Assembly: GCA_020631735.1 (NCBI GenBank)
Contig: CM036170.1
Coordinates: 70,695,737-70,759,736, forward strand
Source: Saccharum officinarum
Lineage: Eukaryota > Streptophyta > Magnoliopsida > Poales > Poaceae
Length of the DNA stretch: 64,000 nt
Reading direction: 5' to 3'
Part shown: positions 1 to 11,708 of the stretch, one piece after another
Numbering within the stretch: the stretch's first letter is position 1
Layout of the letters: each line of letters starts with the position of its first letter
Program-made: the position numbers and the translations under genes
Notes under the pieces: model-generated
The model's database searches: none
What the model was told of the DNA's origin: nothing
Seen by the model: the letters and a program-made list of their open reading frames with translations, nothing else

Positions 1-7
1 CCTTCTG

Positions 8-1204
8 ATGGGTGATCTGGTTGCTCCTGGCACTGAGCAATTAAGATTTGGGACCTCTGATGTGGTTGAGCTCAGGAAAGTAAGTTGCATATCCATGAGT
101 ACGAACCCTCAGATTGTTATAAATGAATATGTATCCAACTTCATGAAGTATAAGCAAGACCCACTGGTGACTGTTGAAGCTAAAAATGCTCTACATGAGT
201 GTAATAGAGATGACATTTTCCATATTGAGGATAGCATTGGGAAATCTGTTGCTACCAAGAGCTTGCCTACTATAGTTGAGGAGAAAGAAAAAGAAACTAT
301 GGGAAGAGCTTCATCTCTGAGCCCTGTGAAAGGAAGTCAAGGGGGTCCTGAGGCTGAGTTCTCCAGTCAGGAAGGGTTACAACAGAAAGAGACCCAAGAT
401 ATTGACTGGGAACTGATCCAGGTTGAACATGGGTGGGAAGAAGAGGTTACTGAGATGGTTGTGAATAATCCTCAGAGTGACAAAGAAGCTCAAGACAAGA
501 TAATTGATGACAAACAAATGGAGGTGGCTTTTGAGAAAGCTCAAGTGGCTGACAAGGAAAGTTTTGTTGGGCAAGACAATGGTTGGGAGACTCAAGCTAA
601 GGATCTTCATGCTGAGGTAACTGAAGAACAAGCTGTAGGTCAAGATGGATGGCCCAAATGGCAAGATGTAAGGCAAAGCAAGAGAATCAAAGCATATGGT
701 GGAGCTCAGCAAAAGATGGGTGGCCAAGCTGATCCCAAGATACATCAGAATATGGAGATTGAAGGTACATCGTCATCCTCTGATAAGAACTCCTTTGCAG
801 TTCTATCTAATATCCATATCATTGATATAGCCACTAAAATGGGGGTTCAATCTGAATCCTTATCTTTTGAAAAAATTGATTTACTCAAAGACCTGGAGAA
901 AGCAAGAATGAAACTGAATGAACATGATAATGTTTCAGTTGATCAAAGTAATAGCTTGGAAGAAGTGATTCTTCCCTTAGAAGATCAGAATGTTCTTGAT
1001 TGGGGGACAGAGGAATCTGAAGGGGAACCTTGTGTCTTGGTATCTAGTGTAAGGAAGAGTAGATCATCCAAGAAAATTAAGAAGTCCAGAGCTGTTAGGA
1101 AGCAACCTGTTGATGCTTCTATATGCTCTGAAGGGGATAAATCTAAGGTTAGCCCTAGATTTAATCTTAGAAACAGAAACACAATTAAAAAAGTGTATAA
1201 GTGA
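8..1204 (+). CDS. LINE ORF1-like protein, C-terminal portion
   Basis: This open frame of 398 codons ends at TGA (1202-1204). It is acidic and low in complexity, rich in Glu, Gln, Asp and Lys, and has a basic C-terminus (SRSSKKIKKSRAVRKQ). It contains the short block KNSFAVLSN, which resembles the segment just before the endonuclease in plant LINEs. Position is the main argument, because an endonuclease domain begins immediately after the stop. The first Met at 8 is probably internal, since the N-terminal RNA-binding region and zinc knuckle expected of ORF1 are not in the window. The role would be RNA binding in the retrotransposition particle. Identity rests on context more than on conserved residues. 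Confidence 0.6.
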   Translation: MGDLVAPGTEQLRFGTSDVVELRKVSCISMSTNPQIVINEYVSNFMKYKQDPLVTVEAKNALHECNRDDIFHIEDSIGKSVATKSLPTIVEEKEKETMGRASSLSPVKGSQGGPEAEFSSQEGLQQKETQDIDWELIQVEHGWEEEVTEMVVNNPQSDKEAQDKIIDDKQMEVAFEKAQVADKESFVGQDNGWETQAKDLHAEVTEEQAVGQDGWPKWQDVRQSKRIKAYGGAQQKMGGQADPKIHQNMEIEGTSSSSDKNSFAVLSNIHIIDIATKMGVQSESLSFEKIDLLKDLEKARMKLNEHDNVSVDQSNSLEEVILPLEDQNVLDWGTEESEGEPCVLVSSVRKSRSSKKIKKSRAVRKQPVDASICSEGDKSKVSPRFNLRNRNTIKKVYK

Positions 1205-4200
1205 TAAGTATCATTTGGAACTATAGAGGGGTGGCTAAGAAAGGCCTTAGCACTTTTATTAAAGAGTTAGTGTGGGTCCATAAAGCTGACTTTATTGGTA
1301 TCTAGAAGACTATGAAGAAAAAAATACTCTGAATTTTTTTTTCAGAAAGCTTGACAATAACAAAGAGTTTAGTTGGTTTTGGACTCCTTCCAATGGCAAA
1401 TCTGGAGGGATGCTTAGTGGCATCAGAAAGGATAGATTTGAGGTAGAAGATTTTGAAAATGGTGATTTCATGATTGTGGCCAATGTCTTTGACAAGAGCC
1501 TTAAGAAGAGTTGATCCCTAGGCAATGTGTATGGACCAGCTCAAGACGACTTAAAAGATAGCTTCCTGGTTGAGTTATCTAGTTTTTGCTATAAGGCTAA
1601 ATACCTAATGCTTATTGGTGGGGATTTCAACATTCTGAGATTTAGCTCTGATAAGAACAAAAAGTTTCAAGACAATAATTTCTCTTTGGTGTTTAACCAG
1701 ATTATTAACTCCTATGAGCTTAGAGAACTTCCTCTGTCTGGTGGCAAATTCACTTGGAGCAATAATAGGGAAAATCCTACTTTGGAAAAATTGGATAGAA
1801 TTTTAATTTCCAGCTCCTGGGAAAATGAGTTCCCTTTATGTAACCTTAGAAAAATTCCTAGATACATGTCAGATCATAATCCTTTGATTGTGAGAACTGA
1901 TCTTGTTCAACAATTAGGCTCTAGTCCTTTTTGTTTTGAGAACTCTTGGCTGCAGCATGCTGAGTTAAAGAGAAAAGTGGAGGAGATATGAAATAAGAGA
2001 GTCATGGCAAAGTCTGCCATTGACAAATGGTGTATCAAGATGGGCAGAGTTAGAAAATTCTTGAAAGGATGTTGCCAAAGCTTGAAGGGACATGCTAGGA
2101 AATATAAAAACATCCTCAAGGAATAATTGGAAAAACTGGAGAAATTGGAAGAAGAATCCACCCTGAATGCTGAAAATCTTGAAAGGAAAACTTTTATACA
2201 ATCTGAACTGCTTAAACTAATGGAAGAGGAAGATAGTTATTGGCATAAGAGATCCAATAGTGTTTGGCTGCTAAAAGGTGACTGTAACACAGCCTTTTTT
2301 CATAGAATAGCGAATGGAAAAAAAGGAAGAATACTATTTTTTCTTTGAAACATAATGATTAAGTCATTGAAGGTGATGGTGTCCTTGTGGACCATGCCAC
2401 CTTGTTCTACAAAGAGCTTTTTGGTCCTTCTACGCCTTCTGGTCTTCATTTGGAGCCGGGGTGTTGGGACCCTTCTAAATTAGTCACAGCTCAAGAAAAT
2501 GAAGAACTTGAAAAATATTTTTCAGAATCTAAAATTAAAGATGTGGTTTTCTCTATGGAGAAAAACACTGCCCCACGGCCTGATCATTTTCCAGTTGAAT
2601 TTTATCAACATTATTGGGGGATCATTAAAGGGGATCTGGTAGAGATCTTTGCTGACTTTTATAACAGGAAACTTGATATTGGGAGATTCAACTATGGCAT
2701 CATTACCCTGTTCCCAAAAGTTAAAGATGCCAACTATATTAAACAATACAGGCCTATTTGTCTGCTAAATGTCATTTACAAAATTTTTACTAAAGCTTTG
2801 ATGCTTAGACTGGATAAAATCATGTGCAGAATTATTAATAGAAGCCAATATGGCTTCCTTAAGGATAGAAACATTATGGATGGGATCTTAGCACTCCATG
2901 AGATCTTACATGATACTAGAATCAAGAAAAAGGATGGTTTGATTCTGAAGCTCGATTTCGAAAAAGCATATGATAAAATTAGTTGGGGATTTCTTTTTTA
3001 ATGCCTTCAACAACGGGGTTTTGGAGATAAACGGTGTGATTGGATTAAACTGGTTATGAGCTCTGGTACTGTTAGCGTCAAAATAAACAACACCATTGGT
3101 AGTTACTTTAAGTCTGGGAGGGATGTCAGACAGGGTGACCCCCTATCCCCTTTTTTGTTCAATATTCAGTGGCCAAAATGATCTCACTTGTGAAAAAAAT
3201 AACTTGATCAAAGGCCTAATGCTTGAATATATAGAAAATGGTGTTGCAGTTCTGCAATATGCAGATGACACAATTTTGTGCATCCAAGATGACAAAGAGA
3301 AGGCTTCTCACATTAAGCTTCTCTTATATCTATATGAGGAGATGTCTGGTCTCAAGATTAATTTTGCTAAGGGTGAAGTAATAATAGTAAGCCAAGATAC
3401 TTCTAAAAGCATAGATTACTCTAACATGTTCAACTGTGCTATTGGAAATTGGCCTATTAAGTACCTAGGAGTGCCTGTGGCTGGGTCCAGATTGCATGTT
3501 GCTGATTGGTTATCCATTAGTGAATTTTTTTTGAAAAGACTTGATGGGTGGAAAGGTATCTCCTTAAGTCTGGGTGGAAGATTGGTGTTAATCAACTCTT
3601 GTTTGAGTAATCTGCCTATGTATGCTATGTCCATGTTCTGGCTGCCTGCGTCAGTCCTGGACAAGATGGATACTACCAGAAAAAGATTTTTTTTGGCAAG
3701 GGGAAGCATGAAAAAGAAATATCACTTAGTAAGATGGACCAGGATTACTAAACCTAAAAATAAAGGGGGCTTGGTATTAAAGATTTAAGAAAAATGAACA
3801 TCAGTTTATTATGTAAATGGTGGTGGAAGGCTAAAAATAGTGAGGGCATATGGCAGGATATTATCAAAAAGAAGTATTTGAAAAAAGGGATGATTGGCCT
3901 TCTGTCCAAAAATCCCAAGAATTCCCCTATGTGAAATGATCTGTTAAAGAAATGTTTACTTGAAAGGGAGATCTATGGTAGTGGGAAATGAAAAAATACC
4001 AATTTTTGGCATGATAGATGGTGTGGGCTTGTCTCCTTGGTAGACAAGTTTTCTGATCTATATCAAATTAGTAATGAACAAGATTGTTCTGTTGAGTATA
4101 TGAATCTGAAAAACTAGAGGCTTTTCTTTCAGGAGATGGTTGGATGAAGACCTGTAGTGCCAGTTTAGGAGACTTCATGACATTGTTTTTCGGTATGGCA

Positions 4201-4864
4201 TTAACTCTGTTAAAGACCATCCTAAGTGGGACTGCGAAAAATCTGGCTTATTTTCTGTCAAATCATACAAATTCCTTTGTAGGTATGACTATGGTCATAA
4301 CTCAAAGAGAATCTGGAAGGCTAAGATTCCGTTAAAAATAAAGATTTTCTTGTAGCTTGTTGAGCAAAATGCTATTCTTACTAAAGATAGGTTGAGCAAA
4401 CGAAAATGGAAGGGTAATAGTTCTTGTGCTTTTTGTACTAAAAATGAGACCGGTAATCACTTGTTTTTCGAATGCCCACGGCCAAATATGTATGGAGCCT
4501 ACTGGCTTATGCTCTGGGCTCTGATTGTAGACCAAGTAACATGAATCAGTTTTGGCTCTGGATTCACAAAATTTTGCCTCAGGCCCCCATGGTCCATGTG
4601 GTTGGGTTGGCGGCTGTTATTTGGGCCATTTGGCGCACACGAAATGTGGTGTGCTTTAATAAGAAAAGGGTTAAATCTCCTATAGAGATTGTCTGTTTAA
4701 TTTGTTCCTTCCTGACGTATTCGACAGGTTTGCTAGAGGAAGGTCTGAAGGATCAAGTCATCCAGGGAGCGAAGCTGGTGAAAGTGTCGGCACTCTTCTT
4801 TCACAAGCAAGACATGCAAGGGCACTCGCTGGAGGAACGTCAGATTGTGCCATTCGCGGGCTAA
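1204..4864 (+). pseudogene. LINE ORF2 remnant: endonuclease, reverse transcriptase, zf-RVT
   Basis: The endonuclease starts just after ORF1 with the WNYRGV block near 1218 and continues in the frame 1527-1991, which keeps the EEP motifs GGDFNI (about 1618-1635) and SDHNPL (about 1870-1887). The reverse transcriptase lies in 2387-3001 and 3096-3788. It includes KLDFEKAYDKISW (about 2947-2985) and the catalytic YADD box (about 3258-3269). The zf-RVT finger (CAFC...GNHLFFECP) lies at about 4427-4480. Lesions include stops at 1512-1514, 1989-1991, 2346-2348, 2999-3001 and 3786-3788, and frame changes near 3160 and 4490. The family copies its own RNA at nicked DNA, and this copy cannot encode the enzyme. 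Confidence 0.85.
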
Positions 4865-5105
4865 AGAGCAAATCTGATGTGATGAGTGATAGCCTCCTTT
4901 TGTTTTGTGTTGTCTGGGAGTTGTTGGATGTACTCTTTTGTTCTGTGATGGCGTTACCTGGTACTGTCGTTTGCGGCTATGCACTCAACATATGGTCCCT
5001 ATGTGATCGTATGTTTGAATGATCTATATGTCGTATACGCTTCTGGTGTGTCTCTAATTGATAACTCTTGTAATTTTGTTGCCTTGGTAATGAAATTTGG
5101 TTTTA

Positions 5106-6700
5106 CCTGTGTGGAATGATGTTTGAATTCTCTTCAAAACTTTCTTTGATTCTCTATTTTATCATGAAATGCATCTTCAGTATTAGAAGGATTTTAAGTG
5201 GATACGCAACAACATTTATCTGCTAGGTGAACCAAAAGGAACAAGGTTGATATAGTATTTGAAGTGGATAGCTTGAGCTAAAAGACATGCATGCCATGAT
5301 AAACTTTTGGTCTGTGTGGCTGATAAACATATGATGCTCAGTTGCTTTGTACCGAAGATAAGAGATTAAATTATTATCGTTGCGGATATAACATAAAAGG
5401 CAAACAAGTTTAGTAGTTCACCACTCACCATAGCTGAATAATATGAGCGAGCACGAGTAAAAATTTTCCCCCATACCTAAATATATTTTCGCACAACTTG
5501 TTCTGTTCATCTGTCATTTCTACCTAGAACAGGACTAATGCTCCCATGGCACGTAGCACCACGAAGTCAAACATGAAATATGCCTTGGAAAAAAGTAAAG
5601 GGGAAATGATTGATTTGCACTAAAAAAGGAAAGGGGAAAAGAAAATTTTCATACTCACCCTTTTGATATGACAAGCAGATAGACTGATTAGCTGAACCAC
5701 CCCAAGAGTTCTCCCAAGAATAGCCAAACCAAGTTATTTGAGGAACCAACTTCAATTCGCTTTGAATTCCATAAGGCAATAGTCTCCCCAATGTTTTCTC
5801 CCAATGTTTTCTTTGATGAGGTTGTGCAAAAGAGGAAGATAAAGGATAATCATCGCAACTGTAGTACCAACAACTGAACATTTGAACTTGTCCTTGATAT
5901 TGAAGACAAACTAGCATATAAGTAAATAATCAATTAGCCACAAAAATCATATGGATAATGGGAGAAATGGAGAGGAAAACCCCTGCCTGAATCAGAAACT
6001 ATGAACCATAAAAGCTTGTCGGCATTTGCATATGGGGAATGGTGGAGCTTATCGGGGGTGGAGGTGGCATTTGCTCTAGCGTAGGTGGTGGTACGATAAC
6101 TCATGTAAGAAGGGTCGAATTGCCAATTGGCACATAAAGGGCTAAATTATTAACCTAGATATGGTCACAAGCAAATGAGTATATAAGAAACAATTTGCAT
6201 TGTTTAGAGGCACACAGCTGAGAGCAACATATTTGGAGGATGAACAAACTTAATCTATCGGTGCTCAGAGCCAAATTGACATGGATGAGTGCATTGGCAG
6301 AGTTCCGATGTTCTATGGATGTAAAAAAACTAAAATGACTGCTCAGCGCTTCTTTTAGTGCTTCAAATTTGGAATCACCACTTTCAGTAAAGGAGCCTTA
6401 TATAGAGTAAGCAATACTGAAAGAGAGAATTCCCTGCATGGCCCTATGAAACTCACTTATTCCTTTCATGGCCCTAAAAACTTCAAAATTCCATTCATGA
6501 CCCAGTGTTTGAATTTCCGTGCCCAATACAACACTACCATCACTTTTAGACCCTAACACTATTAAGTGTCATGCAAAATGACTCTTGACGGTCAATAACT
6601 ACTAAAATATACCGTCAACCGAGCATAGAAATGGACATAATTCAATACCAAACGTAGAGATAAGGTTGACACTGACAAAATTCCACAGGTTTTGATGAAA
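5106..6700 (-). other. Intergenic stretch with one unrecognised candidate exon (5659-5910)
   Basis: Most of this stretch shows no recognisable gene. On the minus strand, 5910 to 5659 is open between a TAG acceptor and a GTGAGT donor. It is 252 bp, a multiple of three, and encodes a Trp/Tyr/Gln-rich peptide (includes ITWFGYSWENSWGGSAN). Further upstream on the same strand, about 6090-6000, a proline-rich stretch (MPPPPPISSTIPHMQMP) can be read, but with stops nearby. I do not recognise the protein. It may be a fragment of a host gene or a captured gene piece. No start or stop exon was found. Confidence 0.25.
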
Positions 6701-6707
6701 CTGTGTT

Positions 6708-8230
6708 TCTGTAGGGGGTTATCAGGAAATACACAAGGATCGACCCATACGTCAGATTAAAATTGATATTTATCTATGGCACTGACTTAGGAAGACTCTA
6801 GAAGACACGAGAAGACGCGTGGAAGAAGGCGGGACCCACCTGGCAGAGGGGGCGGGCGGCCGCCCATGGGCTCGGTCGGCCGACCGTGGGACCCACGGGT
6901 CAGCCTTCTCCTTCTTACGTTGGTTCTCCACCGCCTTAGGGTTTGCATCTACGTCGTTGTTTCAAGTCGGTTTGATCCGAGGGCTCCGGTGCATTCTATG
7001 GGGCTATATAAGCAGAGCCTCTACCCCCTGGCATCTAATTCAATTTATAAGTCTTAAGCCTGATCAAGTCATCAGAGCCAACAACCCTAGTCTCCTTAGA
7101 GCTCCACCATTATCTATAGCATAGCTACATAGGCTAGATCTAGAGGGAGGCAAGCTTCGTCTTGGATTTCGGATATGTCTACGAGCGTGGCTTGATAAGG
7201 CCCTTGTAACATCTCTTTTGTATCTTTATGTTTATATTCTGCTAGATACAATTGATATGACTTTGCTCTATATTATTATATTTGCAATTATATTATTCTT
7301 TATATACTTTGATTATATGTCTAGCATAGTTAGATTGTCTTTATATTCAAACATAGGATCGCAAAGCTCTCGCCCTTTGATATCATGGGTGGGTGGTCAA
7401 TATTGTATAAGCATGGTGCTTAGACGTTGTTTACTTGTGGAAACACCCTTATTTCAAGCTTAGTGGTAGACCACGAAGTAGCATTAGAATGCAAACGTGA
7501 CACTTTCGTTGAGTCCTTTGTAGTCCACTCCTCGAATATAGGCCAAGTTGGACCGGTTGCCAAGGTAGATTTTATGCTATGTTCATAAACTACCTTATTA
7601 GTAATGTCCCTTATGTGTAGATATAATGCCTTCTTGCTATAATTGCTAGACATAATTGCACTAATCATGGTATACATTGACATGTAGTTAAGAATAACTT
7701 AGGAATATTTCTCTATACCTCCCTAATCCATGCTAATGCTTAGTTTAGAAATATTCTAAGGTTGATTACTATATATGACTTATCATATGCTTATCATTAT
7801 TATTTTATCTTGTGACTTACCCCTGTTATGAGTAGATAGATTAAGTATAGTTGACTCTCTCCATCATTTATACATACAAGTAATATATTCCTTTATCCTT
7901 TCCTTCCCAGTGGTATAAATATAAATCGATAACCTGGTAATACTCTAGGTAAAATGCTACAATGGTATATTCATATGTGTGCTTGCGGATACATTTACTT
8001 TATCATATACATCTTTATAATTATTTTAGTCACATGAAATGATAGAACGACCATTAAACACTTTTAGCTTATAACGCCAGGGATGACAACCTGGTATAGT
8101 AAAGCTAGAGGTATAGGTGATTAATATGTGACTGTTCAAAACAAGTGTCGAGTTAATAAATACCAACAATGACCAGAATACCCCTGTTATAGAAAATGAA
8201 TTGACTGCTTGTATGCACTGTTTCATGTGA
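6708..8230 (+). mobile_element. Probable LTR / retrotransposon leader fragment with TATA box
   Basis: A GC-rich block (about 6800-6900) leads into a TATA box, CTATATAAGCAGAG at about 7003-7016, and then into an AT-rich leader of about 1.1 kb without long ORFs. That order (GC-rich U3, TATA, AT-rich R/U5 or leader) is typical of grass LTR retrotransposons. I could not find matching terminal TG...CA or a target duplication, so both ends are guesses and the family is not assigned. A host promoter is possible, but no reading frame follows it. Confidence 0.4.
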
Positions 8231-8415
8231 TGTTAGGAAAACATATTTGTTTCCTCTACGACATTGCCTTTTTTATGTTTTACTTGGACATTAAAATTCA
8301 TCCACATTATATTAGTGTGGTTAAAATTTGCAAATAATTTTGTTTTGCTAATAGACAAAATTCATCCACATTATATTTATGTGGGCACCAGCAACGTACA
8401 AAGGCGAAACGATGT

Positions 8416-9364
8416 GATGAAAAATGGAAATGGATATCCGAATTATCCGATATCCGTATCCACTAAAACTTGTAATATGGATATCCATATTCGTATCCGT
8501 TTCTAATATGGATACTAAATGGATATATCCGAATTTGTTGTTCAGTGTTTTTCTCTATCCGAATCCAGATCCATATTCGACAATATCCGATAGTACCCGT
8601 ATCTGCAAAGAAAACAAGGTATCATGAACCTATTTAAAAGTATTCTCTCTATAACGAGTGACCAATTATTTAATTTTATTGTTACTAATAATGCACTAAA
8701 ACCATTTAGTGTTATATTTATAATTATTTTTAGTATTAATTTAACATTATTAATGACACCTGAGGATTAAATTAATTTTAGTATTTTTATTTAGTTTAAA
8801 CCTAATATATCTGTTGTTTTAAATTATTTTAATACTTTAGTGTATTTATTTATCGATGGTATTATTTTATAATTTATTATTTGAGGATAAATATCTATAT
8901 AAATATAATATTGATTGTTAAATTGATGTAATCAATTACTAAATATTTATTGGTAACTATATTATTTTTATGAGCTATCCTTGTCTATGTTATATACATA
9001 AATACTTTAATATCTACTTGTGTAATAATTTTGTAATTCCAAAACTAATGACAAAGTAAAAAAGCTATTTGTTTTGTACCATTTTTATTTGAAATTCTTC
9101 ACTTGATCTATTATTTTATTCAACATTATCCAGTATAATTTAGTTTACTACCATATTGGAGATTATTAGAAGTGTACTTTCATATAGTTCACTTTGGTTA
9201 ACGATGAACTTAGCAGTGAAATTGTATTCATGTATGTTTAATTTAACAATATGCATTTGAGTTGACTTGTGTAAATATCCGAATAGAAATATGAATCTGT
9301 ATTCCTATTCGAATTAGAATATGGTAAAAGATTATATCTGAATCTATTCGATCCGTTTTCATCC
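8416..9364. mobile_element. Non-autonomous hAT-like element with ATCCG subterminal repeats
   Basis: The left end reads TGATGAAAAATGG. The right end, read on the other strand, is GGATGAAAACGG, so short imperfect terminal inverted repeats are present. Both subterminal regions are packed with degenerate ATATCCG/ATTCGAAT motifs (8440-8600 and 9270-9360). The interior is extremely AT-rich with no coding capacity. This resembles grass hAT elements that begin with GGGATGAAAACGG. The 8-bp target duplication expected for hAT could not be recognised at either flank, so exact ends are uncertain. Confidence 0.5.
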
Positions 9365-9597
9365 TGCGCTTTGCCCAATCGCTCTGGAACGAGGACGGGC
9401 GGCGGTCGGAGATGCGCCCACGCCGATGTGATTCAGGCAGTCAGGCTCCACCATCGATGTGAAAATGTTCGGTAGTGTCGTCCGTCGCCTCCATCTCCCG
9501 TGTCTCGGCGAGACCTGTTCGCTTGCCCCATGCGCTGACGCAGGCTGCTGCAGAGCACAGCGCCGGCGCATGCTCGCCTGCTCGGTGAATGTTTCGT

Positions 9598-9914
9598 GCC
9601 CTGTTTAGTTCCTCCTAAAAACTTTACACCTTATCACATCGGATGTTTGATATATGTATGAAGTATTAAATGTAAACTAAAAAATAATTAATTGTATAGA
9701 CTGTGTGTATTTTGCGAGATGAATTTTTTGAGCCTAATTAGTTCTTAATTAGACAATGTCGTGCTGCAGTAACATGTGCTAATGATGGATTAATTAGTCT
9801 TAATAAATTCGTCTCACCGTTTACAGGCGAGTCTGTAATTAGTTTTTTTATTAGTATCCGAACACCATGAAACATCCGATGTGACACCCCAAAACTTTAC
9901 ACCCCTGGAACTAA
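9598..9914. mobile_element. Tourist-type foldback MITE, copy 1 (long form)
   Basis: It opens with GCCCTGTTTAGTTCC and contains the family core: CACATCGGATGTTTGA, ATTAATTAG blocks, GAGACGAAT in the left half and ATTCGTCTC in the right half, then ATCCGATGTGACACC. The right terminus is cut at GGAACTAA, where copy 2 begins, so copy 2 probably inserted into its right TIR. Confidence 0.75.
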
Positions 9915-10241
9915 GGCCCTGTTTAGTTTCCACCCAAAAACTTTTCACCCCGTCACATCGAATGTTTGACACATACATGGAGCATTAAATGTAGATAAAA
10001 AAAACTAATTGCACAGTTTCCATGGAAATCACGAGACGAATCTTTGAAGCGTAATTAGTCCATAATTAACCATAATTGCTACAGTAACACATGTGCTAAT
10101 GATGAATTAATTTGCTTAATAAATTCGTCTCGTGGTTTCTAGACAAGTTATGTAATTAGTTTTTTTATTAGTATTTAACACCTAATCCTATGAAACATCT
10201 GATATAAAAAAAAACTTTTTACCCACGAGCTAGACAACGCC
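9915..10241. mobile_element. Tourist-type foldback MITE, copy 2 (long form)
   Basis: It begins GGCCCTGTTTAGTTTCC, directly after TAA and abutting copy 1, and ends ...GAGCTAGACAACGCC followed by TCA, a near match to a TAA duplication. The two halves are inverted relative to each other (GAGACGAATC and AATTCGTCTCG). No coding content. Confidence 0.75.
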
Positions 10242-10766
10242 TCAGTTCAGTAGATGTTCAGTTCATGCGACGAGTCCATGCATGAATCCATCGCCAGTCG
10301 CCAACGGTGAGGTACTGAGGTCCACAGTGGCGACGCGACGGCGACACGCGCGCCTGTGCTAGGGCCGTAGCTGTAGGGGCCTCGGGCCGCGCCAGCGACC
10401 CTGGGCCGCCGGCAGTGTTAGGGCGCCATAAATGTGGCCACCACCCACTAGAGCATCTGCGCATGCATGTCCTCGCCGGGCATAGCCTACGCGGCACAAT
10501 AATAAACGTGCCCCAAAGCCCAAGGCCGCGGTTGGTGCCTCGCTGCCTCGCCGCTCACTCCAGCTCCCGTGCGACGCGATCGATGATGGTTCCCGTGGCC
10601 GTGGAAGCCCAGAAGAAGCATGTGCGCCAGTCGGGAAGCCCGGCCTCCTACCGCGCTACCGGTAGAGTAGCTGGCAATTTCTGGTGTCTCCAGCTCCTTC
10701 CTGTGTCGTACGTCACGATGACTGATGAGCAGCAGCGCGTCGACGGCTACTCTGACGGGTGGAACT
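10242..10766. other. GC-rich intergenic stretch, nothing recognised
   Basis: This GC-rich stretch has open frames on both strands, but none shows a recognisable domain, start context or splice pattern. It could be a fragment of a first exon or promoter isolated between MITEs. I make no functional call. Confidence 0.3.
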
Positions 10767-10979
10767 GGGGCCTTTTTAGTACCACTTTCGTCTTATTTGG
10801 TAAATATTGTCCAATCATGGACCAACTAGGCTCAAAAGATGCATCTCGTGATTTCAAACTAAACTGTGTAATTAGTTATTTTTTTACCTACATTTAATAC
10901 TCCATGCAAGCGGTTAAAAATTGATGTGATGGAGAGAGAGTGAAAAAACTTGGAATTTTGAGGGAAACTAAACAAGGCC
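10767..10979. mobile_element. Tourist-type MITE, copy 3 (short form)
   Basis: Short form of the same family: GGGGCCTTTTTAGT at the left, the CATCTCGTGATTT and GTGTAATTAGTTATTTTTTTACC blocks inside, and GAAACTAAACAAGGCC at the right end. No clear target duplication. Confidence 0.7.
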
Positions 10980-11066
10980 TGGGTGTGGGTGCCCTCCGCA
11001 GCTCCGCCGTCGTCGGCAACGGTCGAGTCGAACCAGACGAGGACGGGAGGCGCCAGCACCCAGCAG

Positions 11067-11700
11067 CAGGGTTAAAAAAACCGCTCAGTAAACCGCGGTT
11101 TACCGCGGTTACCGGCCTAACCGGGCCGGACCGGTTCCGGTCCGGTCCGGTTATGTATTCCCCAAATTCAAATTTAAAATTTGAAAAAAATGCTAAAAAA
11201 ATTCCTAAAAATAGTTCATGATTTATAGAAGCCAATGGTGTAAAAAATTTTAAATTCGAGTTCGTTTAGTATTTATTTATACGTATAGAAATTTTAAAAA
11301 AAAGAAAAAAAAATCCCGGTCCTGCCCCGTTAAGGCCCCCAAATTCAAATTTAAAATTTAAAAAAAAAACAAAAAATGCTGAAAAAATTCCTAAAAATAG
11401 TTCATGATTTATAGAAGCCAATGGTGTAAAAATTTTTCAAATTCGAGTTCGTTTAGTATTTATTTATACGTATAGAAGTTTGAAAAAAAAAGAAAAAAGA
11501 AAATTCCAAACTCAAACCGAGCGGTAAACCGCTCAAACCGAGCGGTTACCGCTCCAAACCGCCCGGTAAACCGGTGACAAACCGAACCGAAGGCGCGTTT
11601 GAATTCAAATTCAAATTCGACCGGTTACCGGTAAACCGGACCGGTAAACCGGAACCGGAGGCCGGCGGTTTGGGGTGACCGGTCGGTAAAAAAAACCCTG
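11067..11700. mobile_element. Non-autonomous hAT element with exact 8-bp target duplication
   Basis: The element begins CAGGGTTAAAAAAACCG and ends CGGTAAAAAAAACCCTG, so the termini form inverted repeats. It is flanked by identical 8-bp copies of CCCAGCAG (11059-11066 and 11701-11708), the duplication length typical of hAT transposition. Subterminal regions are full of ACCGG, ACCGC and AACCGG motifs, as in Ac/Ds-like elements. The AT-rich interior contains a direct duplication (about 11160-11290 and 11337-11476). There is no transposase frame, so it depends on a transposase supplied in trans. Confidence 0.9.
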
Positions 11701-11708
11701 CCCAGCAG

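Larger units (their letters stand above)
1..5105 (+). mobile_element. Degenerate LINE (L1-type non-LTR retrotransposon)
   Basis: The segment carries, in order, the tail of an ORF1-like protein, an exonuclease-endonuclease-phosphatase (EEP) domain, a reverse transcriptase and a zf-RVT-type zinc finger, all on the plus strand. This is the layout of plant L1-type LINEs. The 5' end lies before the window. The right end is placed near 5105, where the sequence becomes a TAATGAAA-type tail and coding similarity has stopped. No long poly(A) or target duplication was identified, so the end is approximate. ORF2 is broken by several stops and frame changes, so the copy is dead. Confidence 0.85.
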
